Origin: Bradyrhizobium sp. AUGA SZCCT0283
Lineage (GTDB): Bacteria > Pseudomonadota > Alphaproteobacteria > Rhizobiales > Xanthobacteraceae
Assembly: GCF_018130385.1 (NCBI RefSeq)
Contig: NZ_JAFCLU010000019.1
Location: 1-64,000 of the forward strand
DNA: 64,000 nt
Direction: 5' to 3'
Positions 44,809 through 51,957 of this stretch are shown piece by piece. How positions within the stretch are numbered: position 1 is the stretch's first letter; each line of letters starts with the position of its first letter. The notes beneath the pieces are model-generated. The model was given only the letters and a program-made list of their open reading frames with translations. It did no database searches and was not told the origin of the DNA. The translations under genes were made by a program, and so were the position numbers.

Positions 44809-45783
44809 ATGACCAAGGCTGTGCGCGTGCACAAAGTGGGGGGTCCGGAAGCCCTGGTGTATGAGGACGTGGACGTGCCGGCACCGGGACCGGGCGAGGT
44901 CCGCATCCGTCAGCATGCCGTCGGCGTGAATTTCATCGACGTCTACTTCCGCACTGGCCTCTACAAGGCGCCGGGGCTGCCGTTCATCGCGGGCAACGAA
45001 GCCGCTGGCGAGGTCGTGGCCGTCGGCCCGGGCGTCACCAATTTTCATCCCGGCGACCGCGTTGCCTACTACTTCACGCTCGGCGGCTACGCCAGCGAGC
45101 GGGTGATCCCGGCGGACAAGCTGGTCAAGCTGCCCGACCACATCACCTACGAGCAGGGCGCCGTCCTGATGCTCAAGGGGCTGACGGTCTGGTACCTCCT
45201 GCACAAGACCTTCAAGGTCGAACCCGGCCACCGCGTGCTGATCCATGCCGCCGCGGGCGGCATCGGGCTACTCGCCTGCCAGTGGGCAAAGGCGCTCGGC
45301 GCGCATGTGATCGGCACCGTCGGCTCCAAGGCGAAGGCCGATCTCGCGCTCTCCAATGGTTGCGACCACGTCATCCTCTACAATGAGGAAGATTTTGTCG
45401 CACGGGTCAAACAGATCAGCCGCAACGAACTCTGCGACGTCGTCTATGACGGCGTCGGCAAGACCACGTTCCCGGGCTCGCTGTCGTGCCTGCGGCCACG
45501 CGGCCTGTTCGTGAGCTTTGGCAACGCCTCCGGCCCGGTGCCGCCATTTCCGCTCTCCGAGCTCAACAATCACGGCTCGCTGTTTGCGACCCGGCCGAAG
45601 CTCAACGACTACGTCTCTACCCGCAAGGAACTGCTCGAAGGCGCCGACACGCTGTTCGCCGCCGTCATCAACGGCAAGCTCCACGTGCCGATCAACCACG
45701 CCTATGCGCTGAAGGATGCCGCCAAGGCGCATACAGAGCTCGAGAGCAGGGCGACCACGGGAGCGGCGATTTTGAGGCCGTAG
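44809..45783 (+). CDS. NADPH:quinone reductase (zinc-independent MDR family)
   Basis: A 324-residue protein close in length to E. coli QOR (327). VNFIDVYFRTGLYKAP is the QOR substrate-pocket motif, and the Rossmann motif is AAAGGIGLLACQWAKALGA. The zinc ligands of alcohol dehydrogenases are absent. It reduces quinones with NADPH in the cytoplasm. A good ribosome-binding site (GAGGGAGAG) precedes the ATG. The next gene, argD-type, is convergent. Confidence 0.92.
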   Translation: MTKAVRVHKVGGPEALVYEDVDVPAPGPGEVRIRQHAVGVNFIDVYFRTGLYKAPGLPFIAGNEAAGEVVAVGPGVTNFHPGDRVAYYFTLGGYASERVIPADKLVKLPDHITYEQGAVLMLKGLTVWYLLHKTFKVEPGHRVLIHAAAGGIGLLACQWAKALGAHVIGTVGSKAKADLALSNGCDHVILYNEEDFVARVKQISRNELCDVVYDGVGKTTFPGSLSCLRPRGLFVSFGNASGPVPPFPLSELNNHGSLFATRPKLNDYVSTRKELLEGADTLFAAVINGKLHVPINHAYALKDAAKAHTELESRATTGAAILRP

Positions 45784-45790
45784 GGTCCTT

Positions 45791-45892
45791 CGTCATTCCG
45801 GGGCGATGCGCAGCATCGAACCCGGAATCTCGAGGTTCCCCGATGCGCAATTGCGCATCTGAGGTTCACGCTACGCGTGCCCCGGAACGACG
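45791..45892. repeat. composite palindromic repeat
   Basis: CGTCATTCCGGGGC at the left end is complementary, with one mismatch, to GCCCCGGAACGACG at the right end. GATGCGCAGCATC and GATGCGCAATTGCGCATC are inner hairpins. It lies between the convergent quinone reductase and aminotransferase genes. Confidence 0.75.
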
Positions 45893-45902
45893 ATCGAAAT
45901 GG

Positions 45903-47099
45903 TCACGCTACTCTTCGTGCCGCACCCGCCTTGACCAAAATCGCATCAAGGCAATCGATCATCAGCGATATCTCCGCGCGCGTGACGTTGAGCGCCGGCA
46001 TGAAGCGCAGCGCATCGGGCTGCGGCGAGTTGATGAGCACGCCGTCCGCCAGCGCCTCGGCCACGATCGTGGCGCCGATTGGCAGCTTGAGATCGAGCGC
46101 GAGCAACAGGCCGCGGCCGCGCACCTCGCCAAGACCATGCCGCGCCGACAGTTTCTGCAACTCGCTTTCCAGGAACAGGCCGGCGTTCGCCACAGCTTTC
46201 AAAAATTCCGGCTTGGAAACCTGCTCGAGCACCGCAAGCCCTGCGGCGCACATCAGCGGATTGCCGTTGAAGGTGCCGCCCTGATCGCCGTGTTCGAAGC
46301 AGGACGCATGCTTGGTCGCGAGCAGGGCAGCCAGCGGCACGCCGCCGCCGATGCCCTTGCCGAGCGTCATGATGTCGGGCTCGATGCCGGCATGTTCGTA
46401 GTGGAACAGTTTTCCGGTCCGGCCCATGCCGGTCTGGATCTCGTCGACGATCAGCAGCAGGCCGTGCTCCTTGGTCAGCGCGCGCAGCTCCTTCAAGAAT
46501 TGATCGGTCGCCGGCCACACGCCGGCTTCGCCCTGGATCGGCTCCAGCATCACGGCGACCGTGTTGTCCGAGATCAGCGCCTTCACGGAATCGAGGTCGT
46601 TGAGCCGCGCTTTCCGGAAGCCTGATACTTTCGGCTCGAACAGCGGCTCGAACGCCTTTTTGCCCGATGCCGACATGGTGGCGAGCGTGCGGCCGTGAAA
46701 GCCGCCCTCGAAGGTAATGATTTCGAACGCGCCGTTCTTGTATTTCGCGCCGTATTTCCGCGCGAGCTTGATGGCGCCCTCATTGGCCTCCGCACCGGAA
46801 TTGGCGAAGAAAACCTGATCGAAGCAGCTTTTTTCGACCAACCCCTGCGCCAGCTTGAGGCTCGGACCGTTGTAGAAGGCGGGACTTGGCGTCAGCAGCC
46901 GGTTGGCCTGTGCGGCAAGCGCTTCCGCAACGGCAGGCGGCGAATGGCCGAGCGCGTTGACGGCCCAGCCCTGCACGAAGTCGAGATAGCGCTTGCGGGA
47001 GTCGTCCCAGAGGTAGGAGCCCGCACCGCGGACGAATACCACCGGCGGGCGAGCGGTAATCTCCATCAGCGCGTCGAACGGATGGGTGGCGTCAGTCAT
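45903..47099 (-). CDS. argD: acetylornithine transaminase (ArgD-type)
   Basis: A 398-residue PLP-dependent class-III aminotransferase. [53 protein letters not shown] and the Schiff-base lysine in [13 protein letters not shown] are all in place. Length and [11 protein letters not shown]-like motif ([12 protein letters not shown]) suit ArgD, which makes N-acetylornithine in arginine synthesis. A catabolic succinylornithine or ornithine specificity cannot be excluded, and no other arg gene is adjacent. AGAGGAG lies upstream of the ATG. An arginine-rich leader ORF and terminator precede it (47149-47329), supporting a biosynthetic, arginine-controlled role. Confidence 0.82.
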   Translation of the reverse strand: MTDATHPFDALMEITARPPVVFVRGAGSYLWDDSRKRYLDFVQGWAVNALGHSPPAVAEALAAQANRLLTPSPAFYNGPSLKLAQGLVEKSCFDQVFFANSGAEANEGAIKLARKYGAKYKNGAFEIITFEGGFHGRTLATMSASGKKAFEPLFEPKVSGFRKARLNDLDSVKALISDNTVAVMLEPIQGEAGVWPATDQFLKELRALTKEHGLLLIVDEIQTGMGRTGKLFHYEHAGIEPDIMTLGKGIGGGVPLAALLATKHASCFEHGDQGGTFNGNPLMCAAGLAVLEQVSKPEFLKAVANAGLFLESELQKLSARHGLGEVRGRGLLLALDLKLPIGATIVAEALADGVLINSPQPDALRFMPALNVTRAEISLMIDCLDAILVKAGAARRVA

Positions 47100-47148
47100 G
47101 TCGATCTCCTCTGGGTGGTGCTGGGATGAAAGGGCAGGCCGAAACGCA

Positions 47149-47180
47149 AGAAGGCCGCACTTTTGAGGGTGCGGCCTTCT
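47149..47180 (-). terminator. attenuator terminator hairpin before argD
   Basis: AGAAGGCCGCAC at 47149-47160 is the exact reverse complement of GTGCGGCCTTCT at 47169-47180, a 12-bp stem with an 8-base loop. On the minus strand it is followed by TGCGTTTCGG, so the U-tract is modest. It lies between the leader ORF stop (47205) and the argD start (47099), where an attenuator is expected. Confidence 0.7.
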
Positions 47181-47204
47181 CGAAAACGTGGCTGAACTAG
47201 TTGA

Positions 47205-47291
47205 TCAGCGTTGTCGTCGGACACGGCGCAACCCATCGTCGCTGGAGCGACGACGCAGGCAGGCGCGGCGGTTGGTCCGGTTCAGTTTCAT
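47205..47291 (-). CDS. arginine-rich leader peptide upstream of argD
   Basis: A 28-codon ORF, ATG at 47291 to TGA at 47205. The peptide starts MKLNRTNRRACLRRR and contains 11 arginines, at positions 5, 8, 9, 13, 14, 15, 22, 23, 25, 26 and 28. Codons 13-15 (CGT CGT CGC) and 17-19 can pair with each other as a hairpin. The ATG lies only 8 bases after a -10-like element, so the transcript should be leaderless or nearly so, as for rhizobial trpL. Ribosome stalling at Arg codons when charged tRNA-Arg is scarce would prevent formation of the downstream terminator. A full antiterminator was not identified; GTTGCGCC (codons 20-22) could pair imperfectly with GGCCGCAC. Confidence 0.7.
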   Translation of the reverse strand: MKLNRTNRRACLRRRSSDDGLRRVRRQR

Positions 47292-47299
47292 GGCGATGG

Positions 47300-47329
47300 C
47301 CCATACAGCCTGATGGCAGTGGATGTCAA
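47300..47329 (-). promoter_or_regulatory. promoter of the argD leader transcript
   Basis: On the minus strand TTGACA (47329-47324), an 18-base spacer and TATGGG (47305-47300) make a good sigma70-type promoter. The leader ATG begins 8 bases further on. The predicted start site is about 47293. Confidence 0.6.
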
Positions 47330-47365
47330 GACGGTACGCTTGACGGCACCGCCCCTACCGGCTCG

Positions 47366-48007
47366 TCAGGTCGCGCGCGGCACCTCCTCGGAATCCTTCT
47401 CGCCCCAATGCGCGTCGGCGATGGATGCATCGATCAGTTCGCCGCGCAGCAAGGCGAGCGGCGACTTGTAGTACAGCGCAACGTTGTGAAACGGATCCGT
47501 CAGGACCTTCCAGCCCCATATCAGCCCCGTCGGCACATCGCGAACGATGAACAGCTGGATCATGCGAAACAGCCCGCCTCCAATGCCAATCACGAGCCAG
47601 ACCGCTCCGACATGACGAATAAAGTCGAGCCGATCAGTTGGTGGCGCAAACACGCCGAACAAGGTCGGGAACACGAACAGCGTGAGGGGGGCAAGGCCCC
47701 AGACGACCAGCAAGACGATCTTGCGCTGCTGATTGTAACCGACCTTGACCGCCTCCTTGTATTCGTTGGTGACCTCGTTGACGTCGTCGTAGCCGTTCGG
47801 CTCGAAGAAGAAGTGTCCGGTCTGCCGCGTCAACATCGCGAGCCAGCCGACGAGGCCGGCCAGCGCGGCATCGGTGGACAGCAGCACATAGCAGCCAAGG
47901 AATATGATGGCGCTGATCAGGTGTAGCGTCTGATTAATCCGGCTTTGATGGTAGTAGCGGTAGTCGTCCCACCGCTGCGATCGCAGTGTTTCAGAAAAAC
48001 GGCTCAT
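47366..48007 (-). CDS. DUF962/Mpo1-like membrane protein
   Basis: Started at the second of two adjacent ATGs (48007; GGAG eight bases upstream), 213 residues. The N-terminal YHQSRINQTLHLISAIIF and the later GHFFFEPNGYD recall the histidine motifs of the Mpo1/YGL010w (DUF962) family, in which yeast Mpo1 is an iron-dependent dioxygenase for long-chain 2-hydroxy fatty acids. About four to five membrane helices are visible. The resemblance is by motif only. A FixK/FNR-like box lies about 210 bp upstream. Confidence 0.65.
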   Translation of the reverse strand: MSRFSETLRSQRWDDYRYYHQSRINQTLHLISAIIFLGCYVLLSTDAALAGLVGWLAMLTRQTGHFFFEPNGYDDVNEVTNEYKEAVKVGYNQQRKIVLLVVWGLAPLTLFVFPTLFGVFAPPTDRLDFIRHVGAVWLVIGIGGGLFRMIQLFIVRDVPTGLIWGWKVLTDPFHNVALYYKSPLALLRGELIDASIADAHWGEKDSEEVPRAT

Positions 48008-48413
48008 CATTCCCTCTCCAGGTTGAATGCGAGCCAGCCATAGGGCGAGTCCATGAATGGGGCATGACAACATGAAGTTGTCATGATGAGGGGGCGGGTG
48101 TCTGATGGGCTTGCGCCGCGCGTCGCGCCAACCGTCGCTGAATTTTCAGAGGCGCGAGTTCGTCGGTCTGGCGTCGACCGGCCGAGCGTTGCCCTGCACA
48201 TGTCGTGCGGGCATTGAGCTGGATCAAAAGCCCGACGGATGCCTCGGAAATCCCGCGAGGCGAATTGAACCGGCCGGACCGATCGTTCGCCAAGGGCAGC
48301 CGGTCCATCGCGGCAAATATCCATCGGTGCCGGAATTCATCGCGTTCGCGACGAGGCGATCGTCCATAAGGTGCCTGCATCGTCCTGACGGACGTGGACA
48401 TGGAGCGGATGCA
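48008..48413. other. intergenic region between the DUF962-like gene and rimO
   Basis: About 400 bases without a credible gene. Open frames exist on both strands but lack domains and start signals. A FixK/FNR-type dyad is at 48214-48227. Confidence 0.5.
48214..48227 (-). promoter_or_regulatory. FixK/FNR-type binding site candidate
   Basis: On the minus strand the site reads TTGATCCAGCTCAA, one base from the symmetrical TTGAT-N4-ATCAA consensus of the FNR/FixK family. It lies about 210 bp upstream of the DUF962-like gene start, rather far for direct activation unless transcription begins well upstream. Confidence 0.45.
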
Positions 48414-49739
48414 TCAGAACCCGGCGACGCTGCCGTGCAGGTCGTATTGATCGGCGCGTTCGATCTTCGCGGTGACGATCTCGCCGACCTTCAGCGGGCG
48501 GCGGCTGGAGAGATAGACCGCGCCGTCGATCTGCGGCGCATCGGCCTTTGAGCGGCCCTTTGCGACCGTCGGCCCGACCTCGTCGATGATGATCTGCTGC
48601 CTGGTGCCGACCTTGCGCTTCAGACGCCGTGCAGAGATTTTCTGCTGCCGCGCCATCAGCGCGTTCCAGCGCTCCTGCTTGATTTCGTCGGGCACGGCGT
48701 TGCCGATGGCGTTGGAAGCCGCACCCGCCACCGGCTCGTATTTGAAGGCGCCGAGACGATCGATCTCGGCCTCTTCGAGCCAGTCGAGCAGATAGGCGAA
48801 ATCGGAATCGGTCTCGCCGGGAAAGCCGACGATGAAGGTCGAGCGCAGCGTCAGGTCAGGACATTCCGCGCGCCACTTCTGGATCCGCGCCAGCGTCTTT
48901 TCCTGCGCGGCGGGACGCTTCATGGCGCGGAGGACGTCCGGGCTTGCATGCTGAAAGGGAATATCGAGATAGGGCAGGATCTTGCCCTCGGTCATCAGGC
49001 CGATGACTTCGTCGACATGCGGGTAGGGGTAGACATATTGCAGCCGCACCCAGGCGCCGAGGTCGCCGAGTTCTTTCGCGAGGTCGAAGAATCTGGCGCG
49101 GACCTGGCGGTCCTTCCACGGGCTGTCGGCATATTTGATATCGACGCCATAGGCCGACGTGTCCTGCGAGATGACGAGCAATTCCTTGACGCCGGCACTG
49201 ACCAGCTTTTCCGCCTCGCGCAGCACGTCGTTGGCCGGACGCGACACCAGGTCGCCGCGCAATTTTGGAATGATGCAGAAGCTGCAGCGATTGTTGCAGC
49301 CTTCGGAAATCTTCAGATAAGCGTAGTGCCGCGGCGTCAGCTTGACGCCCTGCGGCGGCACCAGATCGAGATGCGGATTGTGAACCGGCGGCAGGGCCCG
49401 GTGCACCGCTTCCAACACGCTCTCATATTGCTGCGGGCCCGTGATCGACAACACGCCGGGATACGCCGCCTCAATCTGCTCCGGTTCCGCGCCCATGCAG
49501 CCGGTGACGATGACCTTGCCGTTCTCGGCCATCGCCTCGCCGATGGCGCCGAGCGATTCCTGCTTGGCGCTGTCGAGGAAGCCGCAGGTGTTGACGATGA
49601 CGATGTCGGCGCCGTCATGCTTGCGGGCCAGCTCATAGCCTTCGGCGCGCAGCCGGGTGATGATGCGCTCGGAATCCACCAGCGCCTTGGGGCACCCAAG
49701 CGAAACAAAGCTGACTTTGGGCGCGGCGGCCTGTTGCAT
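48414..49739 (-). CDS. rimO: ribosomal protein S12 methylthiotransferase RimO
   Basis: The ATG at 49739 gives 441 residues, normal for RimO; the frame is open further but would overlap the nasT promoter. The N-terminal UPF0004 domain has [24 protein letters not shown] and VTGCMGAEP, whose cysteines bind the auxiliary 4Fe-4S cluster. The radical SAM motif is [13 protein letters not shown]-terminal TRAM domain is present ([20 protein letters not shown]). It adds a methylthio group to Asp of S12. It is divergent from nasT. Confidence 0.95.
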   Translation of the reverse strand: MQQAAAPKVSFVSLGCPKALVDSERIITRLRAEGYELARKHDGADIVIVNTCGFLDSAKQESLGAIGEAMAENGKVIVTGCMGAEPEQIEAAYPGVLSITGPQQYESVLEAVHRALPPVHNPHLDLVPPQGVKLTPRHYAYLKISEGCNNRCSFCIIPKLRGDLVSRPANDVLREAEKLVSAGVKELLVISQDTSAYGVDIKYADSPWKDRQVRARFFDLAKELGDLGAWVRLQYVYPYPHVDEVIGLMTEGKILPYLDIPFQHASPDVLRAMKRPAAQEKTLARIQKWRAECPDLTLRSTFIVGFPGETDSDFAYLLDWLEEAEIDRLGAFKYEPVAGAASNAIGNAVPDEIKQERWNALMARQQKISARRLKRKVGTRQQIIIDEVGPTVAKGRSKADAPQIDGAVYLSSRRPLKVGEIVTAKIERADQYDLHGSVAGF

Positions 49740-49851
49740 ATTTAATCTGCCTGATTGATGCGCACGAACTAGTCCCAATGGCCCACAATTACAAGGCTTT
49801 GCGCGGGCTTCTTCCGTGCTATGGATGCCCGATCGGGTTAAGAGTTGATCG

Positions 49852-50442
49852 ATGAGCGCTGAATCGTCGCCGAAAATCGTCATTGTCGACGAAAGCCCGA
49901 TCCGGGCCGCAATCCTGGAAGAGGGGCTGCGGGAGGCGGGCTTTACCGGCGTCGTGCATATCAGCGAAATGCAGAGCCTGCTGGCGCGGATCTATGCACT
50001 CGACCCCGATGTCATCCTGATCGATCTGGAGAACCCCAGCCGCGACGTGCTGGAACAGATGTTCCAGGTCAGCCGCGCGGTGCGGCGGCCGATTGCCATG
50101 TTCGTCGACCAGAGCGATGCGGCCTCGATTCAGGCCTCCGTCGATGCCGGCGTTTCCGCCTATATCGTCGATGGCCTGAAGAAGGAGCGGATCAAGCCGA
50201 TCCTCGATCTCTGCATCTCCCGCTTCAACGCCTTCTCGAAGCTGCAGGACGAGCTCGACCGCACCAAGTCCGCGCTTGAGGAACGCAAGGTGATTGACCG
50301 TGCCAAGGGAATCCTGATGAAGGTGAAGGGCCTCACCGAAGACGAGGCCTATGTACTCATGCGCTCCACGGCGATGCGCGAGAAAAAGAAGATCGGCGAG
50401 ATCGCGCAGTCGATCCTGACCGCTTCGGAGTTGCTGAAATGA
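49852..50442 (+). CDS. nasT: NasT, ANTAR-domain antiterminator of nitrate assimilation
   Basis: A 196-residue cytoplasmic regulator. An N-terminal receiver-like domain ([18 protein letters not shown]) is joined to a C-terminal ANTAR RNA-binding domain ([25 protein letters not shown]), which binds paired hexaloop hairpins in leader RNAs and prevents termination. In Azotobacter and Bradyrhizobium, NasT is held inactive by NasS until nitrate or nitrite is bound. The stop overlaps the nasS start (ATGA at 50439). The nearby nirA leader is its likely target. Confidence 0.92.
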   Translation: MSAESSPKIVIVDESPIRAAILEEGLREAGFTGVVHISEMQSLLARIYALDPDVILIDLENPSRDVLEQMFQVSRAVRRPIAMFVDQSDAASIQASVDAGVSAYIVDGLKKERIKPILDLCISRFNAFSKLQDELDRTKSALEERKVIDRAKGILMKVKGLTEDEAYVLMRSTAMREKKKIGEIAQSILTASELLK

Positions 50443-51605
50443 CGACACCGCTGCATATCGGCTTCATACCGCTGGTTGACGCCGCCGCACTGATCATCGC
50501 CGTCGACAAGGGCTTTGCGGCGGCCGAAGGGCTCGACGTCAAGCTGGTGCGGGAAGTGTCGTGGTCCAATGTCCGCGACAAGCTCAATATCGGCCTGTTC
50601 GACGCGGCGCATTTGCTGGCGCCGGTAGCGATTGCGTCGAGTCTCGGGCTTGGACACGTCAAGGTGCCAATTGTGGCGCCATTCAATCTGGGCCTCAACG
50701 GTAACGCGATCACGGTATCGCCGGCGCTGCATGCGGCAATCATGGGCGAGCTCGAGGGCGATGCCGTCGATCCCATGGCCACCGCACTGGCGCTCGCGCG
50801 TGTCGTGGCCAGCAGGCGCAAGAGTGGCGCGGAACCGCTGACGTTTGGCATGACGTTCCCGTTCTCCACCCACAACTACCAGCTTCGGTTCTGGATGGCG
50901 GCAGGCGGGGTCGATCCCGACGAGGACGTTCGCCTGGTGGTGCTGCCGCCGCCCTACATGGTGGACAGCCTCGCCAATGGTCATGTCGATGCGTTCTGCG
51001 TCGGCGCGCCCTGGAACTCGGTCGCGGTCGATCTCGGCGTCGGCCACATCCTGCATTTCGTCTCGGACATCCTGGTGCGCGCGGCAGAGAAGGTTCTCGC
51101 GGTCAGGCAAAGCTGGTCGGAAAAGAATGCGGACGTGCTGGCTGCCCTGGTCCGGGCGGCTTCCCGCGCCGCCGAATACATCGAGGATCCCGGTAACCGC
51201 GCCGAGACCGCGCATGTCCTGGCGCGGCCCGACCGGATCGGCGTCGGCGCCGAGGTGATCCAGCGCACCCTCGACGGCCGGCTGAAGATTTCACCCGATG
51301 GCCAGCGGCGCGAGAGCGGCCGCTACCTTCTGGTCGGGCGCGAGGGCGCGGGCCGTCCCGATCCCGCGCAGGCCGCCTGGCTTTACGCGCAGATGGTGCG
51401 CTGGGGCCAGACGGCGATGCGGCCGGACGCGCTCCAAACCGCCATGGGGGTCTTCAGGCCGGACCTCTACGACGCCGCCATGGGGCAACAGGGCAAGCCC
51501 CCCGGCGCTTCCGACGCCATCGGCGCCTTTGCCGGTCCTGCATTCGATCCCGCCGACATCGCAGGCCATCTGGCGGCATTTCAGATCGGCCACTGGAAGC
51601 CCTGA
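50439..51605 (+). CDS. nasS: NasS, nitrate/nitrite sensor (NrtA-like)
   Basis: A 388-residue protein of the NrtA/CmpA periplasmic-binding fold that lacks a signal peptide ([20 protein letters not shown]), so it is cytoplasmic, the hallmark that separates NasS from the transporter component NrtA. FPFSTHNYQLRFWMAAGGVDP, VDSLANGHVDAFCVGAPWNS and the C-terminal PDLYDAAMG are family-typical. It binds nitrate or nitrite and then releases NasT. It is translationally coupled to nasT and followed by a terminator at 51629-51658. Confidence 0.9.
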   Translation: MTTPLHIGFIPLVDAAALIIAVDKGFAAAEGLDVKLVREVSWSNVRDKLNIGLFDAAHLLAPVAIASSLGLGHVKVPIVAPFNLGLNGNAITVSPALHAAIMGELEGDAVDPMATALALARVVASRRKSGAEPLTFGMTFPFSTHNYQLRFWMAAGGVDPDEDVRLVVLPPPYMVDSLANGHVDAFCVGAPWNSVAVDLGVGHILHFVSDILVRAAEKVLAVRQSWSEKNADVLAALVRAASRAAEYIEDPGNRAETAHVLARPDRIGVGAEVIQRTLDGRLKISPDGQRRESGRYLLVGREGAGRPDPAQAAWLYAQMVRWGQTAMRPDALQTAMGVFRPDLYDAAMGQQGKPPGASDAIGAFAGPAFDPADIAGHLAAFQIGHWKP

Positions 51606-51628
51606 CAGGACTCTTTACTGAAGAAATA

Positions 51629-51658
51629 TTAGGCACCTATCCACGGTGCCTAAATTTT
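51629..51658 (+). terminator. terminator after nasTS
   Basis: TTAGGCACC at 51629-51637 pairs with GGTGCCTAA at 51645-51653 around TATCCAC, followed by ATTTT. Confidence 0.65.
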
Positions 51659-51756
51659 GGACTATCTGCTTCAAGGGCAGCAGTGAAGCAAGCTTCATAG
51701 TTTGAAGCTAGGTTCGGAACTATTTGAAATAAAACAATATTTAGTATGACTGGGTG

Positions 51757-51772
51757 TGGCACGCAACTTGTA
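51757..51772 (+). promoter_or_regulatory. sigma54-type promoter of nirA
   Basis: TGGCACG-N4-TTGTA closely matches the -24/-12 consensus TGGCACG-N4-TTGCA, with one change (T for C) in the -12 GC. Transcription would start near 51784, giving a leader of about 175 nt. Nitrogen-controlled (NtrC/RpoN) expression of nitrite reductase fits known rhizobial physiology; the match itself is by eye. Confidence 0.55.
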
Positions 51773-51828
51773 TGTTGCAGTGCGGCCGGTCGTCGTAGAT
51801 GCCTGCTGGCCTATGTCCAAGATGGATT

Positions 51829-51852
51829 TCCGCAGCAACGAAGCTGGTCGGA
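51829..51852 (+). promoter_or_regulatory. ANTAR-type hexaloop hairpin candidate
   Basis: TCCG-CAGC-AACGAA-GCTG-GT-CGGA folds into an 8-bp stem with a 2-base bulge and the hexaloop AACGAA, which has A1 and G4 as required for ANTAR-domain targets. The expected partner hairpin just upstream was not convincingly found. Confidence 0.4.
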
Positions 51853-51957
51853 CCGCTCAATCCAGGCCCGGCCCACAAGGGCAAGCTTGTTTCAGGGCGG
51901 TCGCCCGCAACTTCGTTGACGCCACCCCTCGTGGCCGCAGGAGCTTCGTCGCGCACC

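Larger units (their letters stand above)
51606..51957 (+). promoter_or_regulatory. long nirA 5' control region
   Basis: 352 bases between nasS and nirA with no ORF of note. Features in order: the nasS terminator (51629-51658); four alternating TGAAGC/GCTTCA half-sites (51668-51708); a sigma54-type -24/-12 element (51757-51772); an ANTAR-like hexaloop hairpin (51829-51852); and further hairpin-forming sequence (51851-51902). CTTCGTTG at 51911-51918 is complementary to CAACGAAG, which spans the hexaloop hairpin at 51836-51843. Confidence 0.55.

Noticed and set aside
49740-49883. N-terminal extension of rimO
   Set aside because: It would overlap the divergent nasT start; the ATG at 49739 matches the usual RimO N-terminus.
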